64,000 bases of DNA from Sporichthya polymorpha DSM 43042 (lineage in GTDB: Bacteria > Actinomycetota > Actinomycetes > Sporichthyales > Sporichthyaceae), in assembly GCF_000384115.1 (NCBI RefSeq), contig NZ_KB913029.1, forward strand, positions 3,509,057 through 3,573,056. The letters run 5' to 3'. Below the pieces are notes generated by a model that searched no databases, had not been told where the DNA came from, and saw only the letters and a program-made list of their open reading frames with translations. Shown here one piece after another: positions 45,081-54,884 of this stretch. How positions within the stretch are numbered: position 1 is the first letter of the stretch; every line of letters starts with the position of its first letter. A program made the translations under genes and the position numbers.

Positions 45081-46022
45081 ATGACGGTCGAAGCACTCTC
45101 CGACGAGGCCATCCTCCGCGAGCTCGAACCCGTCGTGGAACGAGAGCTCGAACGCCACCTGAAGACGGCGAAGGAGTGGTTCCCCCACGAATACGTCCCG
45201 TGGAGCGAGGGCCGGAACTACGACGGCCTGCTCGAGGGCGAGGCCTGGGCACCGGAGCAGTCGAAGGTTCCGTCCGCCGTCGCCACGGCCCTGGCGGTCA
45301 ACCTCCTGACCGAGGACAACCTCCCCAGCTACCACTTCGAGATCGCCGTCCTGTTCGGCCGCGACCGCGCCTGGGGCGAGTGGGTCCACCGCTGGACCGC
45401 CGAGGAGGGCCGGCACGGCCAGGCGATCCGCGACTACCTCCTCGTGACCCGCGCCTGCGACCCCGTCGCGCTCGAGCGCGAGCGCATGGTCCACATGGCC
45501 CAGGGCTTCCAGAACGACAACCCGGGCGACGCGATCGCCTCCATCGCCTACGTCTCGTTCCAGGAGCTCGCGACCCGCGTGTCCCACCGCAACGTCGGCA
45601 AGGCGACCGGGGACCCGATCGGCGACAAGCTCTTCGCGCGGATCGCGACCGACGAGAACCTGCACATGGTCTTCTACCGGGCCCTGCTGGAGGCGTCGCT
45701 GGAGCTCGCCCCCGACCGGACGATGCAGGCCATCACCCAGGTCGTGAAGAAGTTCCAGATGCCCGGCTACGACCTCCCCGGCTTCCAGCGCAAGGCCCTG
45801 GAGATCGCCATGGCCGGCATCTACGACCTCCGCCAGCACCGGGACAACGTCGTCATGCCCGTCCTGAACCAGTGGCGGGTCTGGGACCGCGACCTCGGCG
45901 CCGAGGGCGAGAAGGCCCGCCTCGAGCTCGACGCGTACCTGAGTGAGATCGACGCCGCCGCCTCCCGCTTCACCGAGCGCCGCGAGGCCCGCCTCGCCCG
46001 CCAGGCCGCCCGTCAGGGCTAG
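45081..46022 (+). CDS. Acyl-ACP desaturase (ferritin-like di-iron)
   Basis: Introduces a double bond into acyl-ACP; the soluble type also found as DesA1/DesA2 in mycobacteria and as plant stearoyl-ACP desaturase. The 313-residue protein has two di-iron ligand sets: Glu78 region (LLTEDNLPSYH), E108-E109-x2-H112 in TAEEGRHG, and the later ATDENLHMVFY (ExxH). N-terminal helices and a basic Ala-rich end are cytoplasmic. Electrons must come from an unlinked reductase. A candidate operator overlaps the start region. Confidence 0.92.
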   Translation: MTVEALSDEAILRELEPVVERELERHLKTAKEWFPHEYVPWSEGRNYDGLLEGEAWAPEQSKVPSAVATALAVNLLTEDNLPSYHFEIAVLFGRDRAWGEWVHRWTAEEGRHGQAIRDYLLVTRACDPVALERERMVHMAQGFQNDNPGDAIASIAYVSFQELATRVSHRNVGKATGDPIGDKLFARIATDENLHMVFYRALLEASLELAPDRTMQAITQVVKKFQMPGYDLPGFQRKALEIAMAGIYDLRQHRDNVVMPVLNQWRVWDRDLGAEGEKARLELDAYLSEIDAAASRFTERREARLARQAARQG

Positions 46023-46095
46023 CTCTCGGCCCGCCCCTGCCGGGGACCGCGGCCGGGTTCGGCCTGTATCCCGCCGCCCCTCCCCGGGCCGTGCC

Positions 46096-46195
46096 GTTCT
46101 GCTCATGCATGAGCGGAGTGTCGATTTTCGGGCATCCGCTGTCCGAATTTCGACCACCCGGTCATGCAAGAGCCACCACTCGCTCATGCATGAGC
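46096..46195 (+). repeat. Repeat element copy A (palindromes GCTCATGCATGAGC)
   Basis: A 78-bp unit (46096-46173) made of GCTCATGCATGAGC (46101-46114), an imperfect stem-loop GTCGATTTTCGG...CCGAATTTCGAC, and a decayed palindrome GGTCATGCAAGAGC (46160-46173), followed by a further perfect GCTCATGCATGAGC at 46182-46195. The unit is about 90% identical to the inverse complement of copy B (47343-47421). Confidence 0.9.
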
Positions 46196-46237
46196 GGACT
46201 GCGGGCTCGGGCAGCGCGTCCCGGGCGGGACGGTGCC

Positions 46238-46293
46238 AGCGGGGACGGGTGAACGGGGACGGGCGAGCGGGGACGGGTCAGCGGGGACGGGTC
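46238..46293. repeat. 14-bp tandem repeat, four copies
   Basis: Unit AGCGGGGACGGGTC with small variants, immediately at the 3' end of the AbiEi/DUF559-like gene and overlapping its stop codon by two bases. Confidence 0.85.
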
Positions 46294-47266
46294 AGCTCAA
46301 GTAGCGGCCGCGGCAGCGTTCGAGGGCGCGGGCGAGTCCAGCGTTGATCTTGGCGGCGAGGATCTCGGGGTTGTTCGCCTCGTACCAACCCCAGCGGATG
46401 ATCTCGGCGCCGGTGTCGAGGAGTTGCTGATGCCGGTACCGCTCGGCGCGGATCCGGCGGACGGTGTCGAGACGGTTGACGCCGACGGACTTCTCGGTGC
46501 CGTCGGCCTCCCCGATCACCAGGATCGGGAGGTGGTCCCACAGGCAGTCCACGAGGTAGGCGTCCTCGCCGTTGTTCACGATGACGGCCTGCTGCCACTT
46601 GGGCAGGATCACGCCCTTCGCGTACATGCCGACGTGGGACACCGACTCCAGGACCGACTGCGTCCATGGGCTGGCGAACGTCAGCGCCTTTCGGGCCTGT
46701 TCGATGCCGGGGCGTCCCTCCGACGCCTCGAGGATGGCGTCCAACTCGGGCTTGGTGGTGAGCCCTTTCCGCAGGGCTGACTCGGCGAACACGACAGATC
46801 GGTTGAACGGCAGCGCGGACGACAGGTCGAGCAACGTGCGCGCCGGGGAGGTCAGGGGGACATCGTGACGCCGGATCACGTGCTCGGCCGGCAAGGGCGC
46901 TGAGCGCAGGTAGTAGTCGTTCTTGTGGGTCCCGGAGACGCCGGGGTCGTCGGTGCAGACGATCAGCGCGGGCGGCGGACGGTCGAGGAAGTCCAGCCCG
47001 AGGATCTGCGCCGCCGACGTCCCCGCCGCCACGACGTTCTGCCGGTGCAGCGCCAGGCGCAGTGCCTGGATGTCCTGCGCGTGCAGGGTTTCGGACCCCG
47101 CCGCAGCCGCGGCGCGGTCCTCGGCGGAGACGAGCACGCCCCGCCGCAGAACGACGATGCGGTTCCGCTTCACCGCCGTCCGCAGCGTCGCGTGGGTGAA
47201 CCCGAACTCGGCCGCCCGCCGGCGCAGGAACGGCCCGGTTCCGAGGGGTACCAAGGGCTCCAGCAT
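46292..47266 (-). CDS. AbiEi-like / DUF559-type nuclease-fold protein
   Basis: A 324-residue protein. N-terminal winged-helix-like domain (about 10-60: FGFTHATLRTAVKRNRIVVLRRGVLVS) as in AbiEi antitoxins, a central AbiEi-like region (to about 160), and a C-terminal Vsr/DUF559-like PD-(D/E)XK domain with E207 (QSVLESVS), D240 (YLVDCLW) and the GEADGTEK motif (E253, D255, K259). Such solitary fusion genes are common in actinobacteria; whether they are antitoxins or nucleases is not settled. No AbiEii toxin is adjacent. ATG 47266. The gene is bracketed by inverted copies of a 78-bp repeat, suggesting a mobile or repeat-associated unit. Confidence 0.8.
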   Translation of the reverse strand: MLEPLVPLGTGPFLRRRAAEFGFTHATLRTAVKRNRIVVLRRGVLVSAEDRAAAAAGSETLHAQDIQALRLALHRQNVVAAGTSAAQILGLDFLDRPPPALIVCTDDPGVSGTHKNDYYLRSAPLPAEHVIRRHDVPLTSPARTLLDLSSALPFNRSVVFAESALRKGLTTKPELDAILEASEGRPGIEQARKALTFASPWTQSVLESVSHVGMYAKGVILPKWQQAVIVNNGEDAYLVDCLWDHLPILVIGEADGTEKSVGVNRLDTVRRIRAERYRHQQLLDTGAEIIRWGWYEANNPEILAAKINAGLARALERCRGRYLS

Positions 47267-47305
47267 CGGGCGAGGGTGCCATAACGACCTGTCGACGACC
47301 CCGAC

Positions 47306-47314
47306 TTATCCACA
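47306..47314 (+). promoter_or_regulatory. Perfect DnaA-box sequence TTATCCACA
   Basis: A single nine-base match to the DnaA-box consensus 40 bp upstream of the AbiEi/DUF559-like gene start and inside the repeat-bracketed unit. A single box is not an origin. Confidence 0.4.
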
Positions 47315-47342
47315 GGCCCGCCCCGCCCGCCCTTGTCGCTCT

Positions 47343-47421
47343 GCTCATGCATGAGCGGGTGGTCGAAATTCGGACATCGGGAGCCGGGAAATCGACACTC
47401 TGCTCATGCATGAGCAGAGCG
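47343..47421 (-). repeat. Repeat element copy B, inverted relative to copy A
   Basis: Contains GCTCATGCATGAGC at 47343-47356 and a longer 22-bp palindrome CTCTGCTCATGCATGAGCAGAG at 47398-47419, separated by the stem-loop-like middle. Read on the minus strand it aligns with copy A over about 78 bp with roughly 90% identity. It begins 76 bp upstream of the AbiEi/DUF559-like gene start. Confidence 0.9.
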
Positions 47422-47459
47422 ACGGGCCTCGGGAGCAGCGGGCGGGGGCGCCGGAAGCC

Positions 47460-47487
47460 GGGGCCGGGGCGGGGGGCGGGGGCGGGG
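47460..47487 (+). other. G-run cluster, potential G-quadruplex
   Basis: Five runs of four or more G (GGGG, GGGG, GGGGGG, GGGGG, GGGG) separated by one or two C, lying 55 bp before the HerA-like ATPase gene. Fold not verifiable here. Confidence 0.5.
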
Positions 47488-47541
47488 AGACGGCAGTGGC
47501 GGTGCCGCTGGGGCGGGGTGGGGCTGCACTAGGTTCGGCGC

Positions 47542-49086
47542 ATGGCCGAGACCGAAGACTTCGCCGCGCGCATCGCGGCCGCGTACACCTCCTCCGGACC
47601 GGCGCTCGAGCTCGGGCGCGGGATGCTCGGGGGGACGACGCACCCGGGGGCGACGGTGCGTCTGCCGGCCGCGATGGCGAACCGGCACGGGCTGATCGCC
47701 GGGGCGACGGGGACCGGGAAGACCAAGACGCTCCAGCTGCTCGCGGAGCAGCTGTCGGCGATCGGGGTGCCGGTGTTCGCCGCCGACATGAAGGGCGACC
47801 TCTCCGGGCTCTCGGCCCCCGGCGAGGAGAACGACAAGGTGAAGTCCCGGGTGACGGAGCTCGGGGTCGAGTGGACGCCGACGGGGTATCCGGTCGAGTT
47901 CCTCGCCCTCGGCGGGCTCGGGCCGGGCGTGCCGGTGCGCGCGACGATGGCGAGCTTCGGCCCGCAGCTGCTCGCCAAGGTGCTGGGTTGCAACGAGACG
48001 CAGGCGTCGTCGCTGACGCTGGTGTTCGCCTACGCCGAGCAGAAAGAACTCGCGCTGCTCGACCTCGCGGACCTGCGGGCGACGCTGCAGTACCTCGTCA
48101 GCGACGAGGGCAAGGCGGAGCTCAAGACCATCGGTGGGCTGTCGACGCAGACCGCGGGCGTGCTGCTCCGCAAGCTCGTCGAGCTCGAGGCGCAGGGCGG
48201 GGAGGCGTTCTTCGGTGAGCCCGAGCTCGTGGTCGCGGACCTGATGCGCACGACGCCGGACGGCAAGGGCGTCATCAGCTGCCTGGAGCTCGCGGCCGTC
48301 GCGGACAAGCCCAAGCTGTTCTCGACGTTTCTCATGTGGCTGCTCGCCGAGCTGTACGAGACGCTGCCCGAGGTCGGCGACCTCGACAAGCCGAAGCTGG
48401 TCTTCTTCTTCGACGAGGCGCACCTGCTGTTCGAGGACGCGTCGAAGGACTTCCTCGACCAGATCGCGCAGACCGTTCGCCTGATCCGGTCGAAGGGTGT
48501 CGGCGTCTTCTTCGTGACGCAGCTGCCGGACGACGTGCCCGGCGAGGTCCTGGCGCAGCTCGGCAACCGGGTGCAGCACGCGCTGCGCGCCTTCACGCCC
48601 CGGGACGCGAAGGCGCTCAAGGCGGCCGTGACGACGTATCCGAAGACCAGCGACTACGACCTCGAGGAGGACCTCACCCAGCTCGGGACGGGCGAGGCCA
48701 TGATCACGATCCTGTCCGAGCGGGGCGCGCCCACACCGGTGGTGTGGACCAAACTCTGCCCGCCGACCTCGCTGATGGCCGCGATCCCGACCGACTCGGT
48801 GGCCAACGCGGCCAAGGCCTCGCAGCTCTGGGCCCGCTACGCGGAGGAGGTCGACCGCGAGTCCGCGCGCGAGCGGCTCGAGGCCAAGGTCGCGGCCGCG
48901 ACCGAGCCCGCGCCGGCCGCCCCGGCCGAACCGAAGGCAGAACCGAAGGCGGAACCGCAGGGCAAGCGCAGCAAGCCCGGCAAGGGTGACAACGCCGTTG
49001 TCGACTACCTGAAGAGCCGCGAGGGCCGCAGCATGATGAACACGGTCGTGAAGGGCGTGTTCGGGATGCTCAAGAAGAAGCGCTGA
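47542..49086 (+). CDS. HerA-like ATPase (DUF853/YjgR family)
   Basis: A 514-residue P-loop ATPase: Walker A GATGTGKTKTL near residue 54, Walker B LVFFFDEAHLL near 292, sensor-like VFFVTQLPDDVP and arginine-finger-type RAFTPRDAKALKAA. The order and spacing match DUF853, distant relatives of the HerA/FtsK translocases; in vivo role unknown. An acidic-basic C-terminal tail (PKAEPKAEPQGKRSKPGKG) is low complexity and ends in a KKKR. The stop is followed by a near copy of the last codons (AAGAAGAAGCGCTGA repeated). Confidence 0.85.
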   Translation: MAETEDFAARIAAAYTSSGPALELGRGMLGGTTHPGATVRLPAAMANRHGLIAGATGTGKTKTLQLLAEQLSAIGVPVFAADMKGDLSGLSAPGEENDKVKSRVTELGVEWTPTGYPVEFLALGGLGPGVPVRATMASFGPQLLAKVLGCNETQASSLTLVFAYAEQKELALLDLADLRATLQYLVSDEGKAELKTIGGLSTQTAGVLLRKLVELEAQGGEAFFGEPELVVADLMRTTPDGKGVISCLELAAVADKPKLFSTFLMWLLAELYETLPEVGDLDKPKLVFFFDEAHLLFEDASKDFLDQIAQTVRLIRSKGVGVFFVTQLPDDVPGEVLAQLGNRVQHALRAFTPRDAKALKAAVTTYPKTSDYDLEEDLTQLGTGEAMITILSERGAPTPVVWTKLCPPTSLMAAIPTDSVANAAKASQLWARYAEEVDRESARERLEAKVAAATEPAPAAPAEPKAEPKAEPQGKRSKPGKGDNAVVDYLKSREGRSMMNTVVKGVFGMLKKKR

Positions 49087-49122
49087 AGAAGAAGCGCTGA
49101 GCCGGACCCCGGGCAGCCGGGC

Positions 49123-49890
49123 TCAGACCTGCCAGCGGGGCTTGCGCTTCTCGATGAAGGCGTTCATGCCCTCCTTGGCCTCCTCGGAGTCGAAGAGTCC
49201 GGCGGAGAGCTTGGCGATGGCCTCGCCCTTGGCGTCGATCAGGTCGGCGATGTCGCGGCCGAGGAGCTTCTTCGTCTCGGCGAGACCCTGCGGCGAGGCG
49301 AGCTTGAGCTGGGCGATGACGCCGTCGACGGCGGCGTCGAGCTCGGTCGGCGGGACGGCTTCGGAGATCAGGCCCGCGGCGGCGGCCTGCGCGGCGGTGA
49401 ACGTCTCGCCGGACAGGCACCAGCGGTGGGCGAGGCGCGGGTCCATCTTCGGCAGCGTCGTCAGCGAGATGATCGCCGGCGCGACGCCGATCCGGGCCTC
49501 GCTGAACGCGAACGTGACGGTGTCGTTGGAGATCACGACGTCGGCGGCGCCGACGATGCCGAGGCCACCGGCGCGCACCGGGCCGTCGAGGCGGACCACG
49601 ACCGGCTTCGACAGCGTCACGAGCTGCTTGAGCAGCTTGAGGATCAGGCCCGAGGTCGACTCAAGGCCGACGACGACGGCCTCCTTGAGGTCCATGCCCG
49701 CGGAGAACACCGGGCCGTTGTGGGTGAGCTTGACGACGCGGGCGGCGTCATCCGCCTCCACCGCGTCCATCGCCTCGGTCAGCGCGGTCAGCATTGCCAC
49801 GGACAGCGCGTTGCGGTTGCCGGGGGAGTTCAGCGTCACGGTGGCGACGCCGTCGGCGGTGCTGACCAAAACCAGGGGCTCGTCGCTCAC
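49123..49890 (-). CDS. Enoyl-CoA hydratase/isomerase family protein
   Basis: A 255-residue crotonase: oxyanion-hole segments NRNALSVAML and GPVFSAGMDLKE, and the second hole in GPVRAGGLGIVGAADVVIS; the acidic catalytic Glu pair is less evident, so hydratase versus isomerase is open. C-terminal FIEKRKPRW is the family end. GTG 49890 with GAAGGAAC. Last of the leftward thiolase - FadB-type - hydratase group, but separated by a strong terminator from the fadB-like gene, so it probably has its own promoter. Confidence 0.88.
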   Translation of the reverse strand: MSDEPLVLVSTADGVATVTLNSPGNRNALSVAMLTALTEAMDAVEADDAARVVKLTHNGPVFSAGMDLKEAVVVGLESTSGLILKLLKQLVTLSKPVVVRLDGPVRAGGLGIVGAADVVISNDTVTFAFSEARIGVAPAIISLTTLPKMDPRLAHRWCLSGETFTAAQAAAAGLISEAVPPTELDAAVDGVIAQLKLASPQGLAETKKLLGRDIADLIDAKGEAIAKLSAGLFDSEEAKEGMNAFIEKRKPRWQV

Positions 49891-49911
49891 GCAAGTTCCT
49901 TCCGCGCACAC

Positions 49912-49951
49912 AAGACTGATGGCCCCGCCCGGAGGCGAGGCCATCAGTCTT
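49912..49951. terminator. Terminator between fadB-like and enoyl-CoA hydratase genes
   Basis: Thirteen-base arms (AAGACTGATGGCC and complement) around a 14-base loop, 13 bp after the fadB-like stop on the minus strand. Confidence 0.75.
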
Positions 49952-49964
49952 TCAGCGGAGAGGA

Positions 49965-52178
49965 TCAGCCCTCGAGGCGGGCCTTGCCCTGCTTGGACGC
50001 CTCGATCAGCGACGCCGGCGGGGTGAAACGCTCGCCGTACTTGGCGGCCAGCTCCTCGGCGCGGGCCACGAACGCCGCCGGGCCGGTCTCGCCCGCCGCG
50101 TTGGTGTAGCCCTTGATGTACTGCATGACGCCACCGGTCCACGGCGGGGTGCCGATGCCCATGATCGAGCCGATGTTGGCCTCGGCGTCGGAGCGCAGGA
50201 CGCCCTCGTCGAAGCAGCGAACCGTCTCGATGGACTCGATGAACAGCATCCGCTCCTGCATCTCGCGCAGGACCTCGGTGCCGACGACCTTCTCACGGCC
50301 GGTGTCGAAGGCCTCGCGGACGACCTGCGAGATGCCGGCCTTCTGACCGTTCTCGTAGTCGTAGAAGCCCTTGCCGGCGGCGCGGGAGGGACGGTCGAGC
50401 TCGTCGATCATCTTGTCGACGACCGCGTCGGCCGGGTGGCCGTGGCCGCCCATCACCGAGTTGTCCTTGTTCGCCTCGCGGATCTTGCGCATCAGGGTGA
50501 GCGTCAGCTCGTCGGACAGCGCGAGCGCGCCGACCGGGTAGCCGGCCTGCAGGCAGGCCTGCTCGATCGTCTGCGGGTCGATGCCCTCGCCGACCATCGC
50601 CAGCGCCTCGTTGAGGTACGTGCCGATCACGCGGCTGGTGAAGAAGCCGGGGGAGTCGTTGACGATGATCGGCGTCTTCTTGATCTGCTTGGCGAGGTCG
50701 AGCGCCTTCGCCAGCGTGGCGTCGGAGGTCTGCTCGCCGGCGATGATCTCCAGCAGCGGCATCTTGTCGACCGGCGAGAAGAAGTGCAGACCGATGAAGT
50801 CCTGCGGGCGCTGCACACCCTTCGCCAGTTCGGTGATCGGCAGGCTGGAGGTGTTCGAGCCGAGTACCGCGTCGCCGGCGACCAGGCTCTCGATCTCGCC
50901 GAAGACCTTGTGCTTGAGCTCGACGGACTCGAAGACCGCCTCGATGACCAGGTCGGCGCCCGCGACGTCCTCGGCCTGGTCGGTCGGGGTGATCAGGGCG
51001 AGGAAGGAGTCGGCCTGCTCCTGCGTCATCTTGCCGCGGGAGACGGACTTGCCGACGATCTTCTCCGAGTAGGCCTTGCCCTTCTGGGCGGCCTCGAGCG
51101 AGACGTCCTTGAGGACGACCTCGATGCCGGCCTTCGCGCAGACGTACGCGATGCCGGCGCCCATCATCCCGGCGCCGAGGACGGCGACCTTCTTCGCCTT
51201 CCACGTGTCGTACCCCTGCGGACGGGCGCCGCCGGAGTTGACGTACTGCATGTCGAAGAAGAACGCCTGAATCATGTTCTTCGCGACCTGGCTGGTGGCC
51301 ACGTCGATGAAGTACTGCGTCTCGATCTTCAGCGCGGTGTCGAGGTCGACCTGCGCACCCTCGATCGCGGCGGCGAGGATGTTGCGCGGGGCCGGCATCG
51401 GGGCGCCCTTGATCTGCTTGCGCAGGGTCGCCGGGAACGCCGGGAGGTTCGCGGCGAAGCCCGGGTTGTTCGGGCCGCCGCCGGGGATCTTGAAGCCCTT
51501 GGCGTCCCACGGCTGCACGCCGCCGTTGGGGTTCGCCTGGATCCAGGCCTTCGCGTTGGCGATCAGCTCCTCGGGCGTGGCGACGACCTCGTCGACCAGG
51601 CCCTTCTCCAGCGCCTGGGCGGGGGAGTACCGCTGGCCCTGGAGCAGGACGTTCAGCAGCGCGTCCTGGATGCCGAGCAGCCGCGTGCTGCGCACGACGC
51701 CGCCGGCGCCGGGGAGCAGGCCGAGGCCCACCTCGGGGAGGCCGATCTGGCTGCCGCGGGCGTCGAGGGCGATGCGGCGGTTCATGATCAGGCACATCTC
51801 GTACCCGCCACCGAGGGCCGCGCCGTTGATGGCCGCGACCTTCGGTACGGGCAGCAGCTCGAGGCGGCGCATGTTGCGCTTCATCTCGTCGACCTCGGCG
51901 GTCCAGGCCGCGGCGCGGTCCGGCGTCGCGGCGAGGATCTCGCCGAGGTTGCCGCCGGCGAAGAAGGTCTTCTTCGCCGACGCGAGCACGATGCCCTTGA
52001 TCGAGTTCTTGTCGGCCTTGTACTCGGCCTCGAGCGCGTCGACCACCTGACCGAGCGAGGTCTGGAAGTCCTGGCTCATGGTGTTCGCCGAGCCGGCCGG
52101 GTCGTCCATCGTCAGGGTGACGATCCCGTCGGCGTCCTTGGCGATCTTGAACGTGCCGATCGTGTCCTGCAGCGTCAT
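49965..52178 (-). CDS. fadB: Fatty acid beta-oxidation multifunctional enzyme (enoyl-CoA hydratase / 3-hydroxyacyl-CoA dehydrogenase)
   Basis: A 737-residue FadB/FadJ-type protein. Hydratase domain about 1-300: [13 protein letters not shown] and [29 protein letters not shown] with catalytic Glu. Dehydrogenase domain about 335-640: the NAD Rossmann motif [42 protein letters not shown] with the catalytic His, and two C-terminal domains. ATG 52178. The thiolase gene lies 37 bp upstream on the same strand, giving an alpha-beta pair of the trifunctional type. Confidence 0.94.
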   Translation of the reverse strand: MTLQDTIGTFKIAKDADGIVTLTMDDPAGSANTMSQDFQTSLGQVVDALEAEYKADKNSIKGIVLASAKKTFFAGGNLGEILAATPDRAAAWTAEVDEMKRNMRRLELLPVPKVAAINGAALGGGYEMCLIMNRRIALDARGSQIGLPEVGLGLLPGAGGVVRSTRLLGIQDALLNVLLQGQRYSPAQALEKGLVDEVVATPEELIANAKAWIQANPNGGVQPWDAKGFKIPGGGPNNPGFAANLPAFPATLRKQIKGAPMPAPRNILAAAIEGAQVDLDTALKIETQYFIDVATSQVAKNMIQAFFFDMQYVNSGGARPQGYDTWKAKKVAVLGAGMMGAGIAYVCAKAGIEVVLKDVSLEAAQKGKAYSEKIVGKSVSRGKMTQEQADSFLALITPTDQAEDVAGADLVIEAVFESVELKHKVFGEIESLVAGDAVLGSNTSSLPITELAKGVQRPQDFIGLHFFSPVDKMPLLEIIAGEQTSDATLAKALDLAKQIKKTPIIVNDSPGFFTSRVIGTYLNEALAMVGEGIDPQTIEQACLQAGYPVGALALSDELTLTLMRKIREANKDNSVMGGHGHPADAVVDKMIDELDRPSRAAGKGFYDYENGQKAGISQVVREAFDTGREKVVGTEVLREMQERMLFIESIETVRCFDEGVLRSDAEANIGSIMGIGTPPWTGGVMQYIKGYTNAAGETGPAAFVARAEELAAKYGERFTPPASLIEASKQGKARLEG

Positions 52179-52215
52179 GGGTTCAACAATTCCTTCTCGG
52201 CAGTCCGTACCGGGG

Positions 52216-53442
<1,227 letters not shown>

Positions 53443-53582
53443 GGCTGCCTCCGAACGATAAGTGACTCGCCAGTAGCTTAGCGGCCCGACGTGGGCGGCC
53501 CGCCACCGGTCAGCATTGACTGCCTGTGCCGTGCAACACCCACATCGGTCGCCGAATTTCCGCGGCGGGCTAGGTTCGGCGC

Positions 53583-54884
53583 ATGCATGATGCGCGCGAG
53601 TTGATCTCCCTCGGCGACGCGGCGGTCGCCGCCCTGGCCCGCCGGGGGTACACCCTGGATCCGGGCCCCGTCGCCGAGCTGCTGTCCGCCCGAAATGCGG
53701 CGATCCGCACCGGGGACGAGATGCGCGCGGAGTCCAAGCGCATCGCGGGCGAGGTCGGGAAGGCGGCCAAGTCCGGCGCGGACCGCGACGCGGTCGAGGC
53801 GCTCAAGGAGCAGGCGCGGACGCTCAAGGACCGGGTCCGCGAGACCGAGGAGGAGGCCGACCGGCTCAGCGCCGAGCTCCACGAGCTGATGCTCGGCATC
53901 CCGAACCTGCCGTCGCCGGACGCGCCGGACGGGCTCAGCGAGGACGACGCCGTCGAGGTCCGCCGGGTCGGCACGCCGCCGCCCCTCGAGGGCGAGGTGC
54001 GCGACCACGTCGACCTCGGCGAGGCCCTCGGGATCCTCGACTTCGGCCGGGCGACCAAGCTCTCGGGCCCGCGGTTCGCCGTCGCCCGCGGCGCCGGCGC
54101 CGCCCTGGAGCGTGCGATCGCGACCCTGTTCCTCGACCTGCACACCCGCCGCCACGGCTACACCGAGTTCTCGGTGCCGACGCTCGTCACCCGGGAGACG
54201 ATGACCGGGACCGGCCAGCTGCCCAAGTTCGAGGCGGACCTGTTCGCGACCGCGGCCGGCGACCGGGAGCTGTTCCTGATCCCCACCGCCGAGGTGCCGC
54301 TGACCAACCTGCACGCGAACGAGATCCTCGACGCGTCCGCGCTGCCGCTGGCCTACACGGCCCACACGCCGTGCTACCGCTCGGAGGCCGGCTCCTACGG
54401 CCGCGACACCCGCGGGATCCTCCGGCTGCACCAGTTCTCGAAGGTCGAGCTCGTGCGGATCAGCACGGCCGAGACGTCCAACGCCGAGCTGGAACTGATG
54501 GTGTCTCACGCCGAGGCGTGCCTCGCCGAGCTCGAGCTGCCGTACCGCGTCGTCCGTCTCGCCGCGGGGGACATGGGCTTCTCCGCCCAGCTGACCTACG
54601 ACCTCGAGGTCTGGCTGCCGAGCCAGGACCGGTACCGCGAGATCTCGTCCTGCTCGGACTGCGGGACGTTCCAGGCCCGCCGGGCCGGGATCCGCGTCCG
54701 CGGGGCGGACAACTCGCGGCAGCCGGCCGCGACCCTGAACGGCTCGGGCCTGCCGATCGGCCGGACGCTGGCCGCGATCCTCGAGAACTACCAGCAGCCC
54801 GACGGATCGGTGGAGATGCCGAAGGCGCTCGTGCCCTACCTCGGCTTCTCCGCGCTGGCGGCCGACGGCTCGCTCGTGTCGTGA
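53583..54884 (+). CDS. serS: Serine-tRNA ligase, atypical form
   Basis: Charges tRNASer (and tRNASec where present). The 433-residue protein has the N-terminal antiparallel coiled coil (about 30-105), motif 2 [20 protein letters not shown] and motif 3 [20 protein letters not shown]. The usual actinobacterial enzyme, as I remember it, has ELTSTSNCTTFQARR and LNGTLATTRW at the corresponding places; here [15 protein letters not shown] and [10 protein letters not shown] resemble proteobacterial-type SerRS. It may be a horizontally acquired replacement or a second copy. No T-box was found upstream. Overlaps the PPK2 gene by four bases. Confidence 0.9.
   Translation: MHDARELISLGDAAVAALARRGYTLDPGPVAELLSARNAAIRTGDEMRAESKRIAGEVGKAAKSGADRDAVEALKEQARTLKDRVRETEEEADRLSAELHELMLGIPNLPSPDAPDGLSEDDAVEVRRVGTPPPLEGEVRDHVDLGEALGILDFGRATKLSGPRFAVARGAGAALERAIATLFLDLHTRRHGYTEFSVPTLVTRETMTGTGQLPKFEADLFATAAGDRELFLIPTAEVPLTNLHANEILDASALPLAYTAHTPCYRSEAGSYGRDTRGILRLHQFSKVELVRISTAETSNAELELMVSHAEACLAELELPYRVVRLAAGDMGFSAQLTYDLEVWLPSQDRYREISSCSDCGTFQARRAGIRVRGADNSRQPAATLNGSGLPIGRTLAAILENYQQPDGSVEMPKALVPYLGFSALAADGSLVS

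Noticed and set aside
47306-47314. Replication origin at the DnaA box
   Set aside because: A single box without a cluster, an AT-rich unwinding region, or dnaA/dnaN neighbours.
53460-53582. T-box riboswitch before serS
   Set aside because: No specifier stem, T-box sequence or antiterminator was found in the 120-bp leader.
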